From positions 40,956,926 to 41,020,925 of the forward strand of contig CM037789.1 of assembly GCA_021229015.1 (NCBI GenBank): a stretch of DNA of 64,000 nucleotides, in the 5' to 3' direction. The stretch is from Solen grandis (Eukaryota > Mollusca > Bivalvia > Adapedonta > Solenidae). The notes below the pieces were generated by a model. It saw only the letters and a list, made by a program, of their open reading frames with translations. It was not told where the DNA came from and did no database searches. Below, in pieces: positions 12,541 to 23,240 of this stretch. A program made the translations under genes and the position numbers. Within the stretch, counting starts at the first letter, position 1, and every line of letters begins with the position of its first letter.

Positions 12541-13846
12541 TAATATAGTTTTCAACATTTTTTTGGAAAAGTTCTTGTTTGAATTTTTAAAACGTTTTCA
12601 CTTAACGGGTATTAAGGAAATCCCTGAAAGGGGTTCCCTTACATTTTGGACCCGGGGCCTTTTACAGAGTAACCAAGGCCCAAAGTTTTATTGGGGTTCC
12701 GGTTATCTTCAAAGGGGAAATGGCCCAAAAAATTACGGAACCATTACGGGGACTTGTTTTAAAATCATTAATATTGTTCATTATTAGTTTGTATCACTAT
12801 AAAAGGCTCCCACACAGGGTTTGTCTATATTGGTCCTAAATATACTGTTTTAAATTTGGGTTAATTGAAAAATTATACACACTGTTTACAATCTCATGGG
12901 TTTGTATAGGATATCATAGTTTTAAGTGGAGAAACAATTTATCAATAAAACTCAAAATCATGAAATTAATAGGTATTTTTATTGTCAAGCGATTTTTAAA
13001 TTTGTAATAGTTCATTTTGGCAAACAATGCCCCAGCTATCCTCCACAGTTTCTTTTAAAAACATGTAAAAAAACATGTTTGATGAAGCAAATACAGATAT
13101 AAGCAAGATTAAAAATATGTTTATCCCTTCATCTTTAAAGTTGCAATACACCCAAAATAAATGCCATACATACAGAAAATAAGGGGAAAATATATAAATT
13201 CAATCATTCTTTTGATGATATGCAAAGTATTGCCTCTCCATGTCAAACAGTTAGCCCGATTGATGTCGATAGAATCACCGATATATTAAATGACTAGGAA
13301 ATTAATTCCTCTACCCCTTCATGAAGATTTCCCGAATATTTACACAAAGACTTCCAGAATCGATCGAGGTCTGTCACGAAGTCAGATTGGCCCTTGTAGG
13401 TCATGCATAATCATAAGCGTTTGTAATAAAACAGGTATCTGGCAAGTGTCCCCATGTTATTCCGTGCACGGTGTGAATGTTGAGGTGTGTGTTTATACTA
13501 CATGTGTCAGGTACCTATTGGCCAACAATTTTACATTCTAAGCCAGTAAAGTTCTTTAGAGAAAATGAATTAATGTGTTCTGTAGTTGCATAACAATTTG
13601 TTTTTCATCTGAGAAATATTTCAATAAAGTTGAACACTGTACTCCCAGATGAAGTGGTGCAATGCAGCATGCATTTCTATTTTAGATGGCTTGTTTTTAT
13701 ATCTATGTAAATAAGGCAGTTTCCAGGACTTGTCCGAAACAGCCGAATAGTGGCCGTGAAATTCCGTTCTTGTGGATATGATAACGGTATTGTAGATAAT
13801 CCGTAGGTAATATAAGGGATCAGGCGAGTTTTTATAATCATTTTTT
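12541..13846. other. Gene-free stretch
   Basis: No gene I can support. Open frames at 13290-13541 (+) and 13621-13938 (-) are moderately long but lack a known domain, and the second runs into the repeat at 13,847. The minus frame has a fairly protein-like composition (rich in Tyr and His) and is the more likely of the two to be real. Confidence 0.35.
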
Positions 13847-14830
13847 AGCTCACCTGAGCATAGCTCAGGTGAGCTTTTGGGATACTTGATTGTCCGTCGT
13901 CCGTCAACAATTTGATGTTTACACACTAGAGGCCACATTTTGATCCAATCTTCCTCAAACTTGGTCAGAATGTTTGTCTTGATGATATCTTGAACCCTTT
14001 CGAAAATGGGTCAGGTTGGATTAAAAAGTAGGTCAGTAGGTCAAATCTGAGAAAAATCTTTACACACTAGAGGCCACAATTTTGATCCAATCTTCCTCAA
14101 ACTTGGTCAGAATGTTTGTCTTGATGATATCTTGAACCCTTTCGAAAATGGGTCAGGTTGGATTAAAAAGTAGGTCAGTAGGTCAAATCTTAGAAAATCT
14201 TGTACCACACAAGGCCACAATTTTGATCCAATCTTCCTCAAACTTGGTCAAATGTTGTCTTGATGATATCTTGGAACCCTTCGAAAATGGTCAGGTTTTG
14301 GATCAAAAAGTAGGTCAGTAGGTCAAATCTTAGAAAAATCTTGTTACACACTAGAGGCTACAAATTTTAATCCAATCTCCTTTAACTTGGTCGAATGTTT
14401 GGCTTGATGATATCTTGAACCCCTTTTGAAATGGCTGGCCGGACCGAAAAGTAGGTCAATAGGTCAAATTTTTAGAAAAATCTTGTTTACACACTAAAAA
14501 GGCCCCAGTTTTTTGATGCAATCTTCCTCAAACTTGGTCAATTGTTTGTCATGAGATATCTCGAACCAGTTTGAAAATGGGTGGGGGTGGTAGAAATGTT
14601 TGTCAGTAGTCAAATCTTAGAAAAATCTTGTTTATACTCTGAGGCAACATTTTTGGTCCAATCATCCTCAACTTTCAGAATGTTTGTCATGATGATATCT
14701 TGTGGATGGTCAGAAAATTCCTGACATTGTTTCACCTCATCATCTAATTCTAAAGCAATCTGTTTTGTACAGGCATGAATGATACTTTTCTCAGGTGAGC
14801 GATCTAGGCCATCTTGGCCCTCTTGTCTTT
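13847..14830 (+). repeat. AGCTCACC-family dispersed repeat, copy 2
   Basis: It opens with a perfect 13-bp hairpin, AGCTCACCTGAGC (13847-13859) and its inverse (13863-13875), with a 3-base loop. Next come TCCGTCGTCCGTC and about six tandem units of ~142 bp (AGAGGCCACA..., CAAACTTGGTCAGAATG, GATGATATCTTGAACCC, AAGTAGGTCAGTAGGTCAAATC). It ends GTGAGCGATCTAGGCCATC then TTGGCCCTCTTGT. About 100 bases near 14,700-14,800 are unlike the internal units and may be captured sequence. The element class is not established. Confidence 0.85.
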
Positions 14831-15000
14831 CTTGAAGGTCCATCATAGATGATAAATGTCCATGATTTGTTACAAACTGAGAGTTTCAAAATATTCAAGC
14901 TTAATTGACATATCTGTAGTATTGCATCTTAAGTTATTTAGCTTTACCATTGTCAGAGTTAAAATAGCAAAGAAAAAAAAATCCCTACCTATCCACTCAC

Positions 15001-15084
15001 CTACAAAGTTCTTGGTAAGAGCACAGCAAACAAACACATTTGCTATGATGGCCTCAGTACTGGCAGGAAGAGAAACCTCAATAT
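15001..15084 (-). CDS. Candidate internal coding exon, unknown gene
   Basis: Read on the minus strand, a pyrimidine-rich acceptor (CTTTCCTTTTAAG) is followed by 84 bases with one open frame. They encode IEVSLPASTEAIIANVF then VCCALTKNFV. The donor (GTAG|GTGAGTGG) is near-ideal. The other two frames contain stops. The peptide looks like part of a conserved, helix-rich protein, but I do not recognise it. Other minus-strand pieces of the same gene may lie at 16251-16421 (an M-initiated acidic segment); I found no convincing linking exon. The assignment rests on splice signals and composition. Confidence 0.45.
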
Positions 15085-15664
15085 CTTAAAAGGAAAGTTA
15101 GCTTTTCACCTATAGAATATGGTCCTCTCTTGATATTCAGCTCCATGGAAAGGAGAAAAAATATAAATAGTTGCCAACAAGCTATAAGCCTGTTTAAAAG
15201 GAAAGTTGGACATTTATTTTCAGTATGTGCTCTTCCCTGAGCTAAGCTTCATGGGAGTCATTTTCCATACAGCTTCTCAGACTTTCTACCTTTACTAATT
15301 TTAACCTCATGTTAAAGGATGGTTTTCCATTCATGCTTAAAACAGAATTACAAACATAACCTCACATTCTTTTGTGTGAGCCAGGTCTACTACTGATTAC
15401 ATGTTATCAGAGGGTATCTATATATACTTGGTAAATTGACCATTTGATGGAATCATACCTGTAAACATAATAATATACTGTAAATATAGAAATGTCATTG
15501 TAGTTGTTTTTACACGGACAGTCAGTCAGTATCAGATATGATATTTTAACCCTATCTTATCCAAATTCCAACTTCTAGGTTGTAAATTTATCATGCATCA
15601 GAGGCTAGCCTTACATGTGCTTGAGCGATGCAGCTGATGATCATGTGACTGCACATGCAGGTAA

Positions 15665-15772
15665 CTGCAATGTCACATTCCAGAGTCACCTGATGCTCCC
15701 CCGCAGGTAGAGTACGTCAATCCTGGGGGTGACTTTGTGTCAGAAAGTATTGAGGTGATGACGACAATGTGA
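15665..15772 (+). other. Possible short terminal coding exon
   Basis: After a stop at 15662-15664 the plus frame reads ...HIPESPDAPPQVEY then VNPGGDFVSESIEVMTTM and a stop. Acceptor-like CCCCCGCAG lies at 15698-15706. The Pro/acidic composition is protein-like, but the minus strand is also open over part of the stretch, no poly(A) signal was found close by, and no upstream exon was identified. Low confidence. Confidence 0.2.
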
Positions 15773-16250
15773 TCTGAGTGTGTTATTGTCAAACTTACAT
15801 GTACACCTTGTAACATTGTATGTCAGCTGTTAACTTCACCTTAAATGTATTCACTTTACCATGTAACATTGTACTGTATGCAGCTGTTACACTCATTATT
15901 CTAACATTTAAATTACATTCATTTCTAACATTTAAATTACATTCATACAAACTAAAGTAACACCCACACTGACCTTGTATACACCTTCACACATGCTAGT
16001 CCCACCCTATCCTGTCTTCAAGTCAGCATTCTTAAGCTTAATCTTGCAGTCATGCACGCATCAGACTATAGTGTGAGATGACTGTCTTTGGCCTTAGTAA
16101 AATGTACATGTAGTTAGACTTAGTTCACATACTCAGGTATTTAAACTCAGGGTTACTTGTTTTAACATTCACGTATTGTTAAATTGGCAGAGGGAGCAGT
16201 TTCTCCTAACCCTTTGTCATATCATTCCGTACTTCTCATCTCCTGAGGAG

Positions 16251-16421
16251 CTAGTCTCCATGACTCCCGTCACTGACTTCCTCAGTCTCCTGAGCTTCCT
16301 CAGTCTCCTGAGCTTCCTCAGTCTCCTGAGCTCCCTCCTCCTCCATCTCTTGAACCATATTCTGCACACTGACAGCAGAAGCAGACATGCTATGACTTCC
16401 TTTCCTCCTCCTTGGTGGCAT
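16251..16421 (-). CDS. Small ORF, basic start and three AQETEE repeats
   Basis: An ATG at 16421 opens 56 codons beginning MPPRRRKGSH. A Ser/Ala/Val segment follows, then an acidic coiled-coil-like region with three perfect hexapeptides (AQETEE) encoded by an 18-bp tandem repeat (CTCAGTCTCCTGAGCTTC on the plus strand, 16284-16331). The end is VSDGSHGD and TAG. A GTCAGT just after the repeats could be a splice donor, in which case the frame is a first exon and not a whole gene. The basic N-terminus would suit a nuclear protein. No family recognised. Confidence 0.35.
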   Translation of the reverse strand: MPPRRRKGSHSMSASAVSVQNMVQEMEEEGAQETEEAQETEEAQETEEVSDGSHGD

Positions 16422-16514
16422 GGAAAATAAAGAAGATCCAAAAACAGATCAAACTTTTAGCAGAAATGTCGTCTTGTTTAAAACTAAATGGCTTATTACC
16501 AATTTTGTGATGAC

Positions 16515-16627
16515 TCACGCGTAGTTCATCATACCATAACCATGCCTTAGGTAACCATAGTTCATTGCATATGACCCTAATTTACAAAAGTTGTGCTTCG
16601 AACATACTTCACGCGTAGTTCATCATA
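16515..16627. repeat. 19-bp direct repeat, two copies
   Basis: TCACGCGTAGTTCATCATA occurs exactly at 16515-16533 and 16609-16627. The spacer also carries variants such as CCATAGTTCATTG. It may be a small tandem duplication or edges of an insertion. Confidence 0.7.
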
Positions 16628-16629
16628 GT

Positions 16630-17227
16630 TATCAGATGTTTGACGTATTGTGACCCTTATTGATTCTAGTCAATTTCCTCGTAGCCCAATTTAGTTGGCC
16701 GTATTTACACATACTTTAGTCTACCTTTTTTATTTTTATTTTTTGGCCAGTTTTAAATGGTCTTGAACCTCTTTAAATCTCTTTTACCATAGAGGCAAGG
16801 AAGTGAACTACATTCACATGAACTATGGTCAAGTATCTGTGTGACCATAAGATATATCCACGTTTTTTTGTTGTAAGTAAAAAGTCAAGGGTTGGGTTGG
16901 ACCAATGTCTCACCTGTGTCTGTTGAAGAGCATTGGAGAAGCATGTTGGCAGACATCACATTCCTAGGCCAGGCTGTTGTAATGGTTAAGCTATGTTGAT
17001 TATTCTCCTCTGCTCGGAAGATCTATACTTGTATATGCGAAGACATTGTATTCTATATATATTCAGAAAGGTAGCTAAACTTTTTAATCCCCATAAAGCT
17101 AGGTAATTTTGCAGGTTGATCAGGTTTACATTGATAACAAGTGTTTTAAGTTAAAAATTCATGCATGAGAATCAAGTTTGAAGTTGACATGTCATGCATG
17201 AGGATCAGGCTTACATCAATCACTGTT
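16630..17227. other. Gene-free stretch
   Basis: I see no gene or RNA. Toward 17,150-17,225 the phrase GTTGACATGTCATGCATGAG appears as a degenerate precursor of the minisatellite that follows. Confidence 0.4.
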
Positions 17228-17612
17228 GTTTAAAAGTTGACGTCCTCACTAGTATTTTAAAATTGACACGTCCTCACTAGTGTTTTAAAATTGACATGTC
17301 CTCACCAATGTTTTAAAATTAACACGTCCTCACTAGTGCTTTAAAATTGACATGTCCCCTTTAGCATTTTAAGATTGACAAGTCCCCTCCAGTGTTTTAA
17401 AATTGACATGTCCTCACTAGCATTTAAAATGAAAACACTCTCACTAGTGTTTTAAAATTGACAGGTCCTTACTAGTGTTTTAAAGTTGACATGTCCCCAC
17501 TAGTGTTTTAAAATTGACACATCCTCACTAGTGTTTTAAAATTGACACGTCCTCACTAGTATTTTAAAATTGACACATCCTCACTAGTGTTTTAAAATTA
17601 ACACATCAGTAC
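17228..17612. repeat. 28-bp minisatellite
   Basis: About 14 direct copies of TTTTAAAATTGACACGTCCT plus CACTAGTG. Variants include ACATGTCC, ACACATCC and CCCTCCAGTG. The array is head-to-tail with no spacers and lies about 0.9 kb upstream of the 18.5-kb exon, probably in its upstream intron or promoter. Confidence 0.92.
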
Positions 17613-18468
17613 TGTATATGATTTGAAATACGTGTTTGAAATATAACTTGTTAGAAGTTGTTTCCATTGGGAATCAAAGCGGTTCCTATCTAATTTTAAT
17701 GTGTTGGCGTATATTGTGTATTGTTGTGTAATTGTGTAATATAAGCTACAGCTAAATCATATGTTGGTTCAAGTTTTATAACCCTACTGTGATATAAGAA
17801 TTTTTTAGTAAATAATATTAAAAGATTTTCCACCATACATGTGTCGTTAATTAATACACCAAATAAGAAATCTACTTTCCCTATATTTGCTATTTTTGGA
17901 TTTACTTGTTTTACTGTGATCTTTTTTATGATACTCTGGCTAAATTGACACTCCCATAGTAGATGAACAATAGTTTCTTTATAAAAAGATTAAAATAAAA
18001 AAAATCCAAACCTCTGTATAAAATATATTTTTTATGAATTCAGTATGATTAATTTCTGTAAAGATATTTGTTATCTTTGTTAAAGAAGGCATATGGCACT
18101 TAATTCAATTTGATGTCAGTTTTTTAATTTAAGATAACAGAGTGATACTCTTACAATAAATGTAGTGCGGAGTGAGAAATGAAGTGGATCTTTACTTTAG
18201 TAAACCTAGGGTTGTGTTTGAACTTTGGTCTCAGAAAACATAATTACATAATAATTTTTGTTACTTGAAAAAAAGCTTAAATTTAAAAATGGCTTTTTGT
18301 GCATTTTGATGAATATGATTATGTGAAGTTATTGTAGAGTATTGAAGTTTGGAAAAGATAATTGCTCAAACAGGTGCACTGTACGCTTAATTGATTGGCA
18401 TTATATATATAATTTCAACTATGCATAATTTGTTTCTATTTTGTAAGTTTTTTCTCTCTTTTTTTCAG
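17613..18468. other. Intron or upstream region of the 18.7-kb gene
   Basis: AT-rich and gene-free. It ends in an excellent 3' splice site: a long pyrimidine tract (TTTTTTCTCTCTTTTTTTCAG, 18448-18468) directly before GAGCTATCC. Earlier exons of the same transcript must lie upstream; I could not identify them. Confidence 0.55.
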
Positions 18469-18729
18469 GAGCTATCCTGACAAGAGCAGGAATGAAAGAT
18501 ACATTACAGACAAAACAACTGGTTATACTGTACGGCATTCCATAATATCTGAGAATAATTTGTACAAGACACAGCAAGGAGGTCACCATCATCACAGGTA
18601 GCACCAGTCATTAGATATCTAGGCAGAGTAGACACAAACCACAGGGCTGGCTCCCTCAGTCAATCAAAGGTCTTCTCAAGAAAATAAAACACTGCTGGCC
18701 TCAGAAGCAGGGCCCCAAAGATTACACCA
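18469..18729 (+). other. 5' untranslated part of the terminal exon
   Basis: Follows the acceptor ending at 18468. All frames contain early stops (for example TGA at 18478 in the frame of the downstream ORF), so the CDS starts within this exon. A GT donor candidate at 18599 (ACAG|GTAGCA) could give an alternative splice form. Confidence 0.6.
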
Positions 18730-19236
18730 ATGGCACCAGTAAGCATCGGGAATCAGCTGCTTGATTTGGAACACCTTGTGCCTAACAGCTCTGTGACAAG
18801 TTTTCAATCGGTAAATAATGACCATATAACGTTCAACCCGTTTGAAAATGAGCTTACAGTGACGCGATCATTCAACAATCGCAAATACTCAACGATGTCA
18901 TTCAAGCAATCAAGAGAGAACACTGTTGATATTGTTATCAAGAAGGGGGAGTATACAGCAGGGCTGGATGCTCTGCCCATTCACCAGTTTACCTCACAAG
19001 ATATACGCCAGAAGTATTCAGTGAAAGCAAGGTTTGCTGTTGCTTTAATTGCCCTGTTGATGTTTGTAATGTTAGTCGTGCTGATTGTGACCTTGACTCA
19101 GAGTGTTAAGCACTCAGGGTCAGGTTCTGGTGATGTTGCCATAGCAACAAGTGGTTTGTATAATACATCTGGCCAGGATGATCAACATTTTAAAGTATAT
19201 GAATTGTCCTCCAATGCAACCTCAGGGGCTATTTAA
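18730..19236 (+). CDS. Small single-pass membrane protein, probably type II
   Basis: A clean 168-residue frame with no indels. Residues 1-95 are hydrophilic and Ser/Asn/Thr-rich; KYSVKAR (95-101) precedes one strongly hydrophobic segment (about 102-123, FAVALIALLMFVMLVVLIVT). The short C-terminal tail contains HSGSGSGD (128-135), which resembles a glycosaminoglycan attachment site, and N-glycosylation sequons at N145 and N162. Basic residues before the segment and sequons after it suggest N-inside, C-outside (type II) topology with no signal peptide. In-frame stops upstream fix the start; ATGG gives a usable context. The whole CDS lies in one terminal exon, with AATAAA 136 bp after the stop. 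I recognise no family. The protein may be lineage-restricted. Confidence 0.8.
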   Translation: MAPVSIGNQLLDLEHLVPNSSVTSFQSVNNDHITFNPFENELTVTRSFNNRKYSTMSFKQSRENTVDIVIKKGEYTAGLDALPIHQFTSQDIRQKYSVKARFAVALIALLMFVMLVVLIVTLTQSVKHSGSGSGDVAIATSGLYNTSGQDDQHFKVYELSSNATSGAI

Positions 19237-19371
19237 GGTGGTTACCACAGAAACAGAAACAGGCTGAAAACAAGGAGGATAATTTCAGGGAGTGGATCAG
19301 TTCCGTGACAATATCTGGACCAAGGGTATTTAATGACATTACTGTTTTAAAGCTTTTCATGTTTGGACACC

Positions 19372-19377
19372 AATAAA
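19372..19377 (+). promoter_or_regulatory. Poly(A) signal AATAAA
   Basis: Canonical AATAAA 136 bases after the TAA of the 18,730 CDS, followed by AT-rich sequence. It supports the CDS as the 3' end of a real transcript. Confidence 0.7.
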
Positions 19378-22300
19378 GATTTTGCAATTTATAATATTTG
19401 CGATATATTATTATATTTTTCTAAAATTGTGCAATTATCATTTAAATTTTTTCTTAGTATAGACCAAGTTTCTTTTTGTTAAAGCTTAGATGGATAAAAC
19501 CTCTCATTTTGATTGTTATATGACTGTTATTAATGTATCTGTTGCTCAGCAATGAAAATCATATCCCAAACTATCCTTGGTACCTTTTATACATTCTTTT
19601 TCATTTCTTGTTATATTAGAGCTTTCACAATTTTACTTTTATCCCCCCCCCCCCCCCTATTCTTCTATTTACATGGAGAAATGTGTTAAAAGGTAATATG
19701 AAGAGACACAGGTGAAAATTATATAGTTTCTAAAAGAACAAAAACAGAGGACAACAATACAAAAGATGTCTCAAAGTAAGATAATGTATTTTAAAATCTA
19801 AGTTTAAAACCCATGATATCTTTATTTTATTTATGTTTTTTTTCCCTGCAACAAATTAAATTTAAAATAATCGATTTAAACTTTGCTACATTGTTTGAAA
19901 GTTTTTTTTTTTACGGCTTTCCACAAACCTGCGGAAAACAATAGGGTTTTTGTTATATTGTTTATTATTTTCATTTTAAATTTTTATTATTGTTTTTCTT
20001 CCAACCTACTTCAAGAGTTAATTTCAGTATGTTGCCATTGCCCCAAGCAACATGAAAATTAATTTCCCTTTTGACAAAAAAATTTTAAATTTTTTAAAAA
20101 ATTCAATTTTTTTCCCCATTTCAATGACTCAAATGACGTCAATTTCCCATTTTTTTTTTTTTTGCATACATCACCGGGTTTCCAAGTTTTGGGATATTAA
20201 AAGTGTTTTCATTATCTATTTCACCCCAACTGTTATTGTTTTAAAATGCTTTGAATTGTCGGGAAACATGAAAATTTTTGAGAGCATGGCAAAAAAATTT
20301 TGGAGAGGATGAAAACAAAAAAAAAATACGGGGGTTGATCTATTTTTACTTTCATTTTTTTATTTACTAGCCTGAAAAGTGTTTAAATTAAATTGTACTT
20401 TTTTTCCAAGTTATTGCACATTTAATTCTAATTTCATTAATTTTAAATTTAGAGAAACAATCTGCATCTGTTAGACTGTACCCCCTCATGTGTGAACACG
20501 CTCAGTATTCTTTGTTTTCTTCTGTAAAATGGACTGTATCTATTTGGGCAAAACTGTTCAAATGGTCCATTTTTTGTGTGTATCAACAAAAATCTCCAGA
20601 GTGTTCAGTCTCATGCACTGCCTAAGCATTTTGGTAATTATCAAATTCTGTTTTCATTGCAAATGATTGGATATGGTCCACCATAATTTGGACCAATCCT
20701 AGTATATAAAAGTAATAACCCCCCAGTTTTATTTTAATGTTTGAAGAAAAAAGATCTGAATTTTTTCCCCAAGCAAAATTTATATTTTTTTCCCCAGTTT
20801 TTTTTTTTTCTTTATTCTATGTTTATGAGATGTATATTAAGGAGTAAATTGTTTTAAAGATGTGATGAACCCAGTTGACAAAAACCCTTTTTACAAGAAA
20901 CTTTTTACAACAATGCCACATCATAAATATCAACATTTTTATGCACCAGGTTAGATATCTAAAAAGGGTTTTACGGGTACAAAAAAGTGGGGGTTAGAAA
21001 TCTTAAGATATCTAAACCCCTTTGTTAAAAAAAAACTGTACAGGGATGTGGGCATTTTTGAGGTTTCCCTGTCAGCTATTTTTTTTAACTTTTTGCTGTC
21101 ATTGCAGTCTTTTCAGTTTTTTTTTATTTTTTTGCAAAACATCTCAAAAGTGCTGTTTTAAAATTACATAATTTGTTTTTTATATTTTTGTGAATAAATT
21201 TAAATGCTCATTAGTGGGTTTATTTTGGAGCAAGTTTTATTGCACCAAAAGTTAAAAAGATAAGTGCTGTATCCTGAAATTTTTTAAGTGCAAAAAATAC
21301 TAAGTTTTGTGTAAATTGTGCAAATTTCAGTGCTAAGTCTTTCAAAGTTTTTAAATTTAATTAACAAAGTATAGTGCTAAAACCCCACTAAGGGTTTTGT
21401 TATAAAATCATACAAAATTTTTTGATGAATTTATAGAGTTTTTTGCTAATATGAAAATTGTAAAAAATTACAGGCCAAAATTAAAAAAAATTTGTTCCTA
21501 AAAAATATGCCAAACAGAAAAAAAGATTCACCCTGTTTTAAAAGTTTTTTTTATTTGCTTTTAGTTTTTTTTTATACTAATAAAATAGAAACACAACGTT
21601 GGGAAATATGTAATATTACTGGCATGATATAATTTTACTTTTTAAAAAAATTGTTTTGCATATAAAAAAGTTTTCCTTCATCAAAATACAAAGTGGGGTA
21701 TTCAAGTCAATTTTTAGAACTTATTTCCCCTTTTTTTTTTTTTCACAATAACTTGATAATTAGGGGACCATTTATATTTGTTTTCCCCCCCATACTAATT
21801 TAGATACCAATCGGGTTACTCTTTGCATGTCCCCAGACAAGCGTCACCTTTAGTTTACATATATCTGGGGAGTTATACTGTAATATAAAAACAAAAATTT
21901 TTTGGGCATAAAAATTTTTTTGGGGAGATCCTTTTTCCACTCAGAAAATCAAATTTAAAAATGAAAAATAACTTTTTGACTACTTTTTTTTAAGGTCGGT
22001 TGAGTAGCCGGGTTTGATATCCAAAAAGGATTTTTCTGCTATATTAAAGTTTCAATGAAAATCTCATTTTTCTGTCCCCTTTAAAGTACAATCGTGTATA
22101 CAAACTTTACTGTCCCCAAACCCCCCCCCAAGTGGCCTGTCAATGAATCAGACAGGCTTTGAATATGGGGTCACAAAGTATACTAGAACCTTTTTTTCAA
22201 GAGATTTCTTCAAGTACCGGGCTGTGAAATACATGTTAAAAATTTTACAGGGGCCTATTGTGTTGAATATCTTTTGTCCTGATGGACCAAAACTATAAAA

Positions 22301-23240
22301 TGTTTAAATATTCAAATAAATAAAAATTTTAAACATTTGTTTTCCTTTCTTTAAAAAATTTACAATTTTTGTTTTTTTAAAATGTACATTTTGATGGATT
22401 AAAATGCAGCAAAGATTTTTTGAAAGACTGAGTTAAGAGGACATTAAGATATCATAAGACATGCAGCTGATATTGGAACTTGTCCAAAAGATTTGCATAA
22501 TAAAGTTGCCTGAAAGCACTTTGGGTTCTTTAAATCCAATAAATTTTACATACAGGGGATTTTTTTAATTTCACTTTAAAACTTGCGACACTTTGGTTTA
22601 CAGTTGCATGTGCTTTAAAGGGGTAGTTTTGACAGAATCCTCTCACTTGATTGGTGTGGACGTATAGACCAAGGGGGGTTGGAGGAAGTAAATATGTATT
22701 TTTATTACAATATGAATTTGTAAGAAAATGTATATATATATATATATATATATATTCGCATAATATGTGAAGGTTGTAGAACATATGCGCACAAATTGTC
22801 TTAACAGGATTTTAGATTTTATTTGAATTTACAGAAATGTTCATGTGAGCAGAACATCAAACTTACAGTTTAAGTATGAAAGAGATAAATGTGGTATTCC
22901 TATAGATCACAGTATATGTGGCTTTTCTGTTATATACCACTGCGTGTGTTATATTCCTGTTATATACCACTGTATGAGGGTTGATTCAGAAGTTTGTAGA
23001 CTACTTTGATAATTTTTATACTTGGTCAGATATGCGTATAAAACATCCATACATGCTTAATATATGAACCTTCATTTATCTCAAGAGAAAATTTTATAGA
23101 AGTTGGTACAGGTATATAGAAGTACTGTCTGCTACAAACAAGTCATGTTTGCACTATCACCCCATGTCAACACTTCAATAACAATGTCGTTGATGTATAG
23201 ACATATAATTGTTCTCAGGTAGATTTCATTTCACATTTTT
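19378..23240. other. Gene-free T-rich stretch with many homopolymer runs
   Basis: No supported gene. A C15 run lies near 19645, and poly-T and poly-A runs of 8-14 bases are frequent. Open frames at 20052-20312 and 22530-22784 are low-complexity. Signs of base-level errors begin near 19.8 kb. Confidence 0.45.
22731..22755. repeat. (TA)12 microsatellite
   Basis: Uninterrupted alternating TA of about 25 bases. Confidence 0.95.

Noticed and set aside
16217..16441. 74-codon Arg/Leu-rich minus-strand ORF
   Set aside because: Frame shadow of the 18-bp repeat; the alternative frame (MPPRRRK..., AQETEE) is more protein-like.
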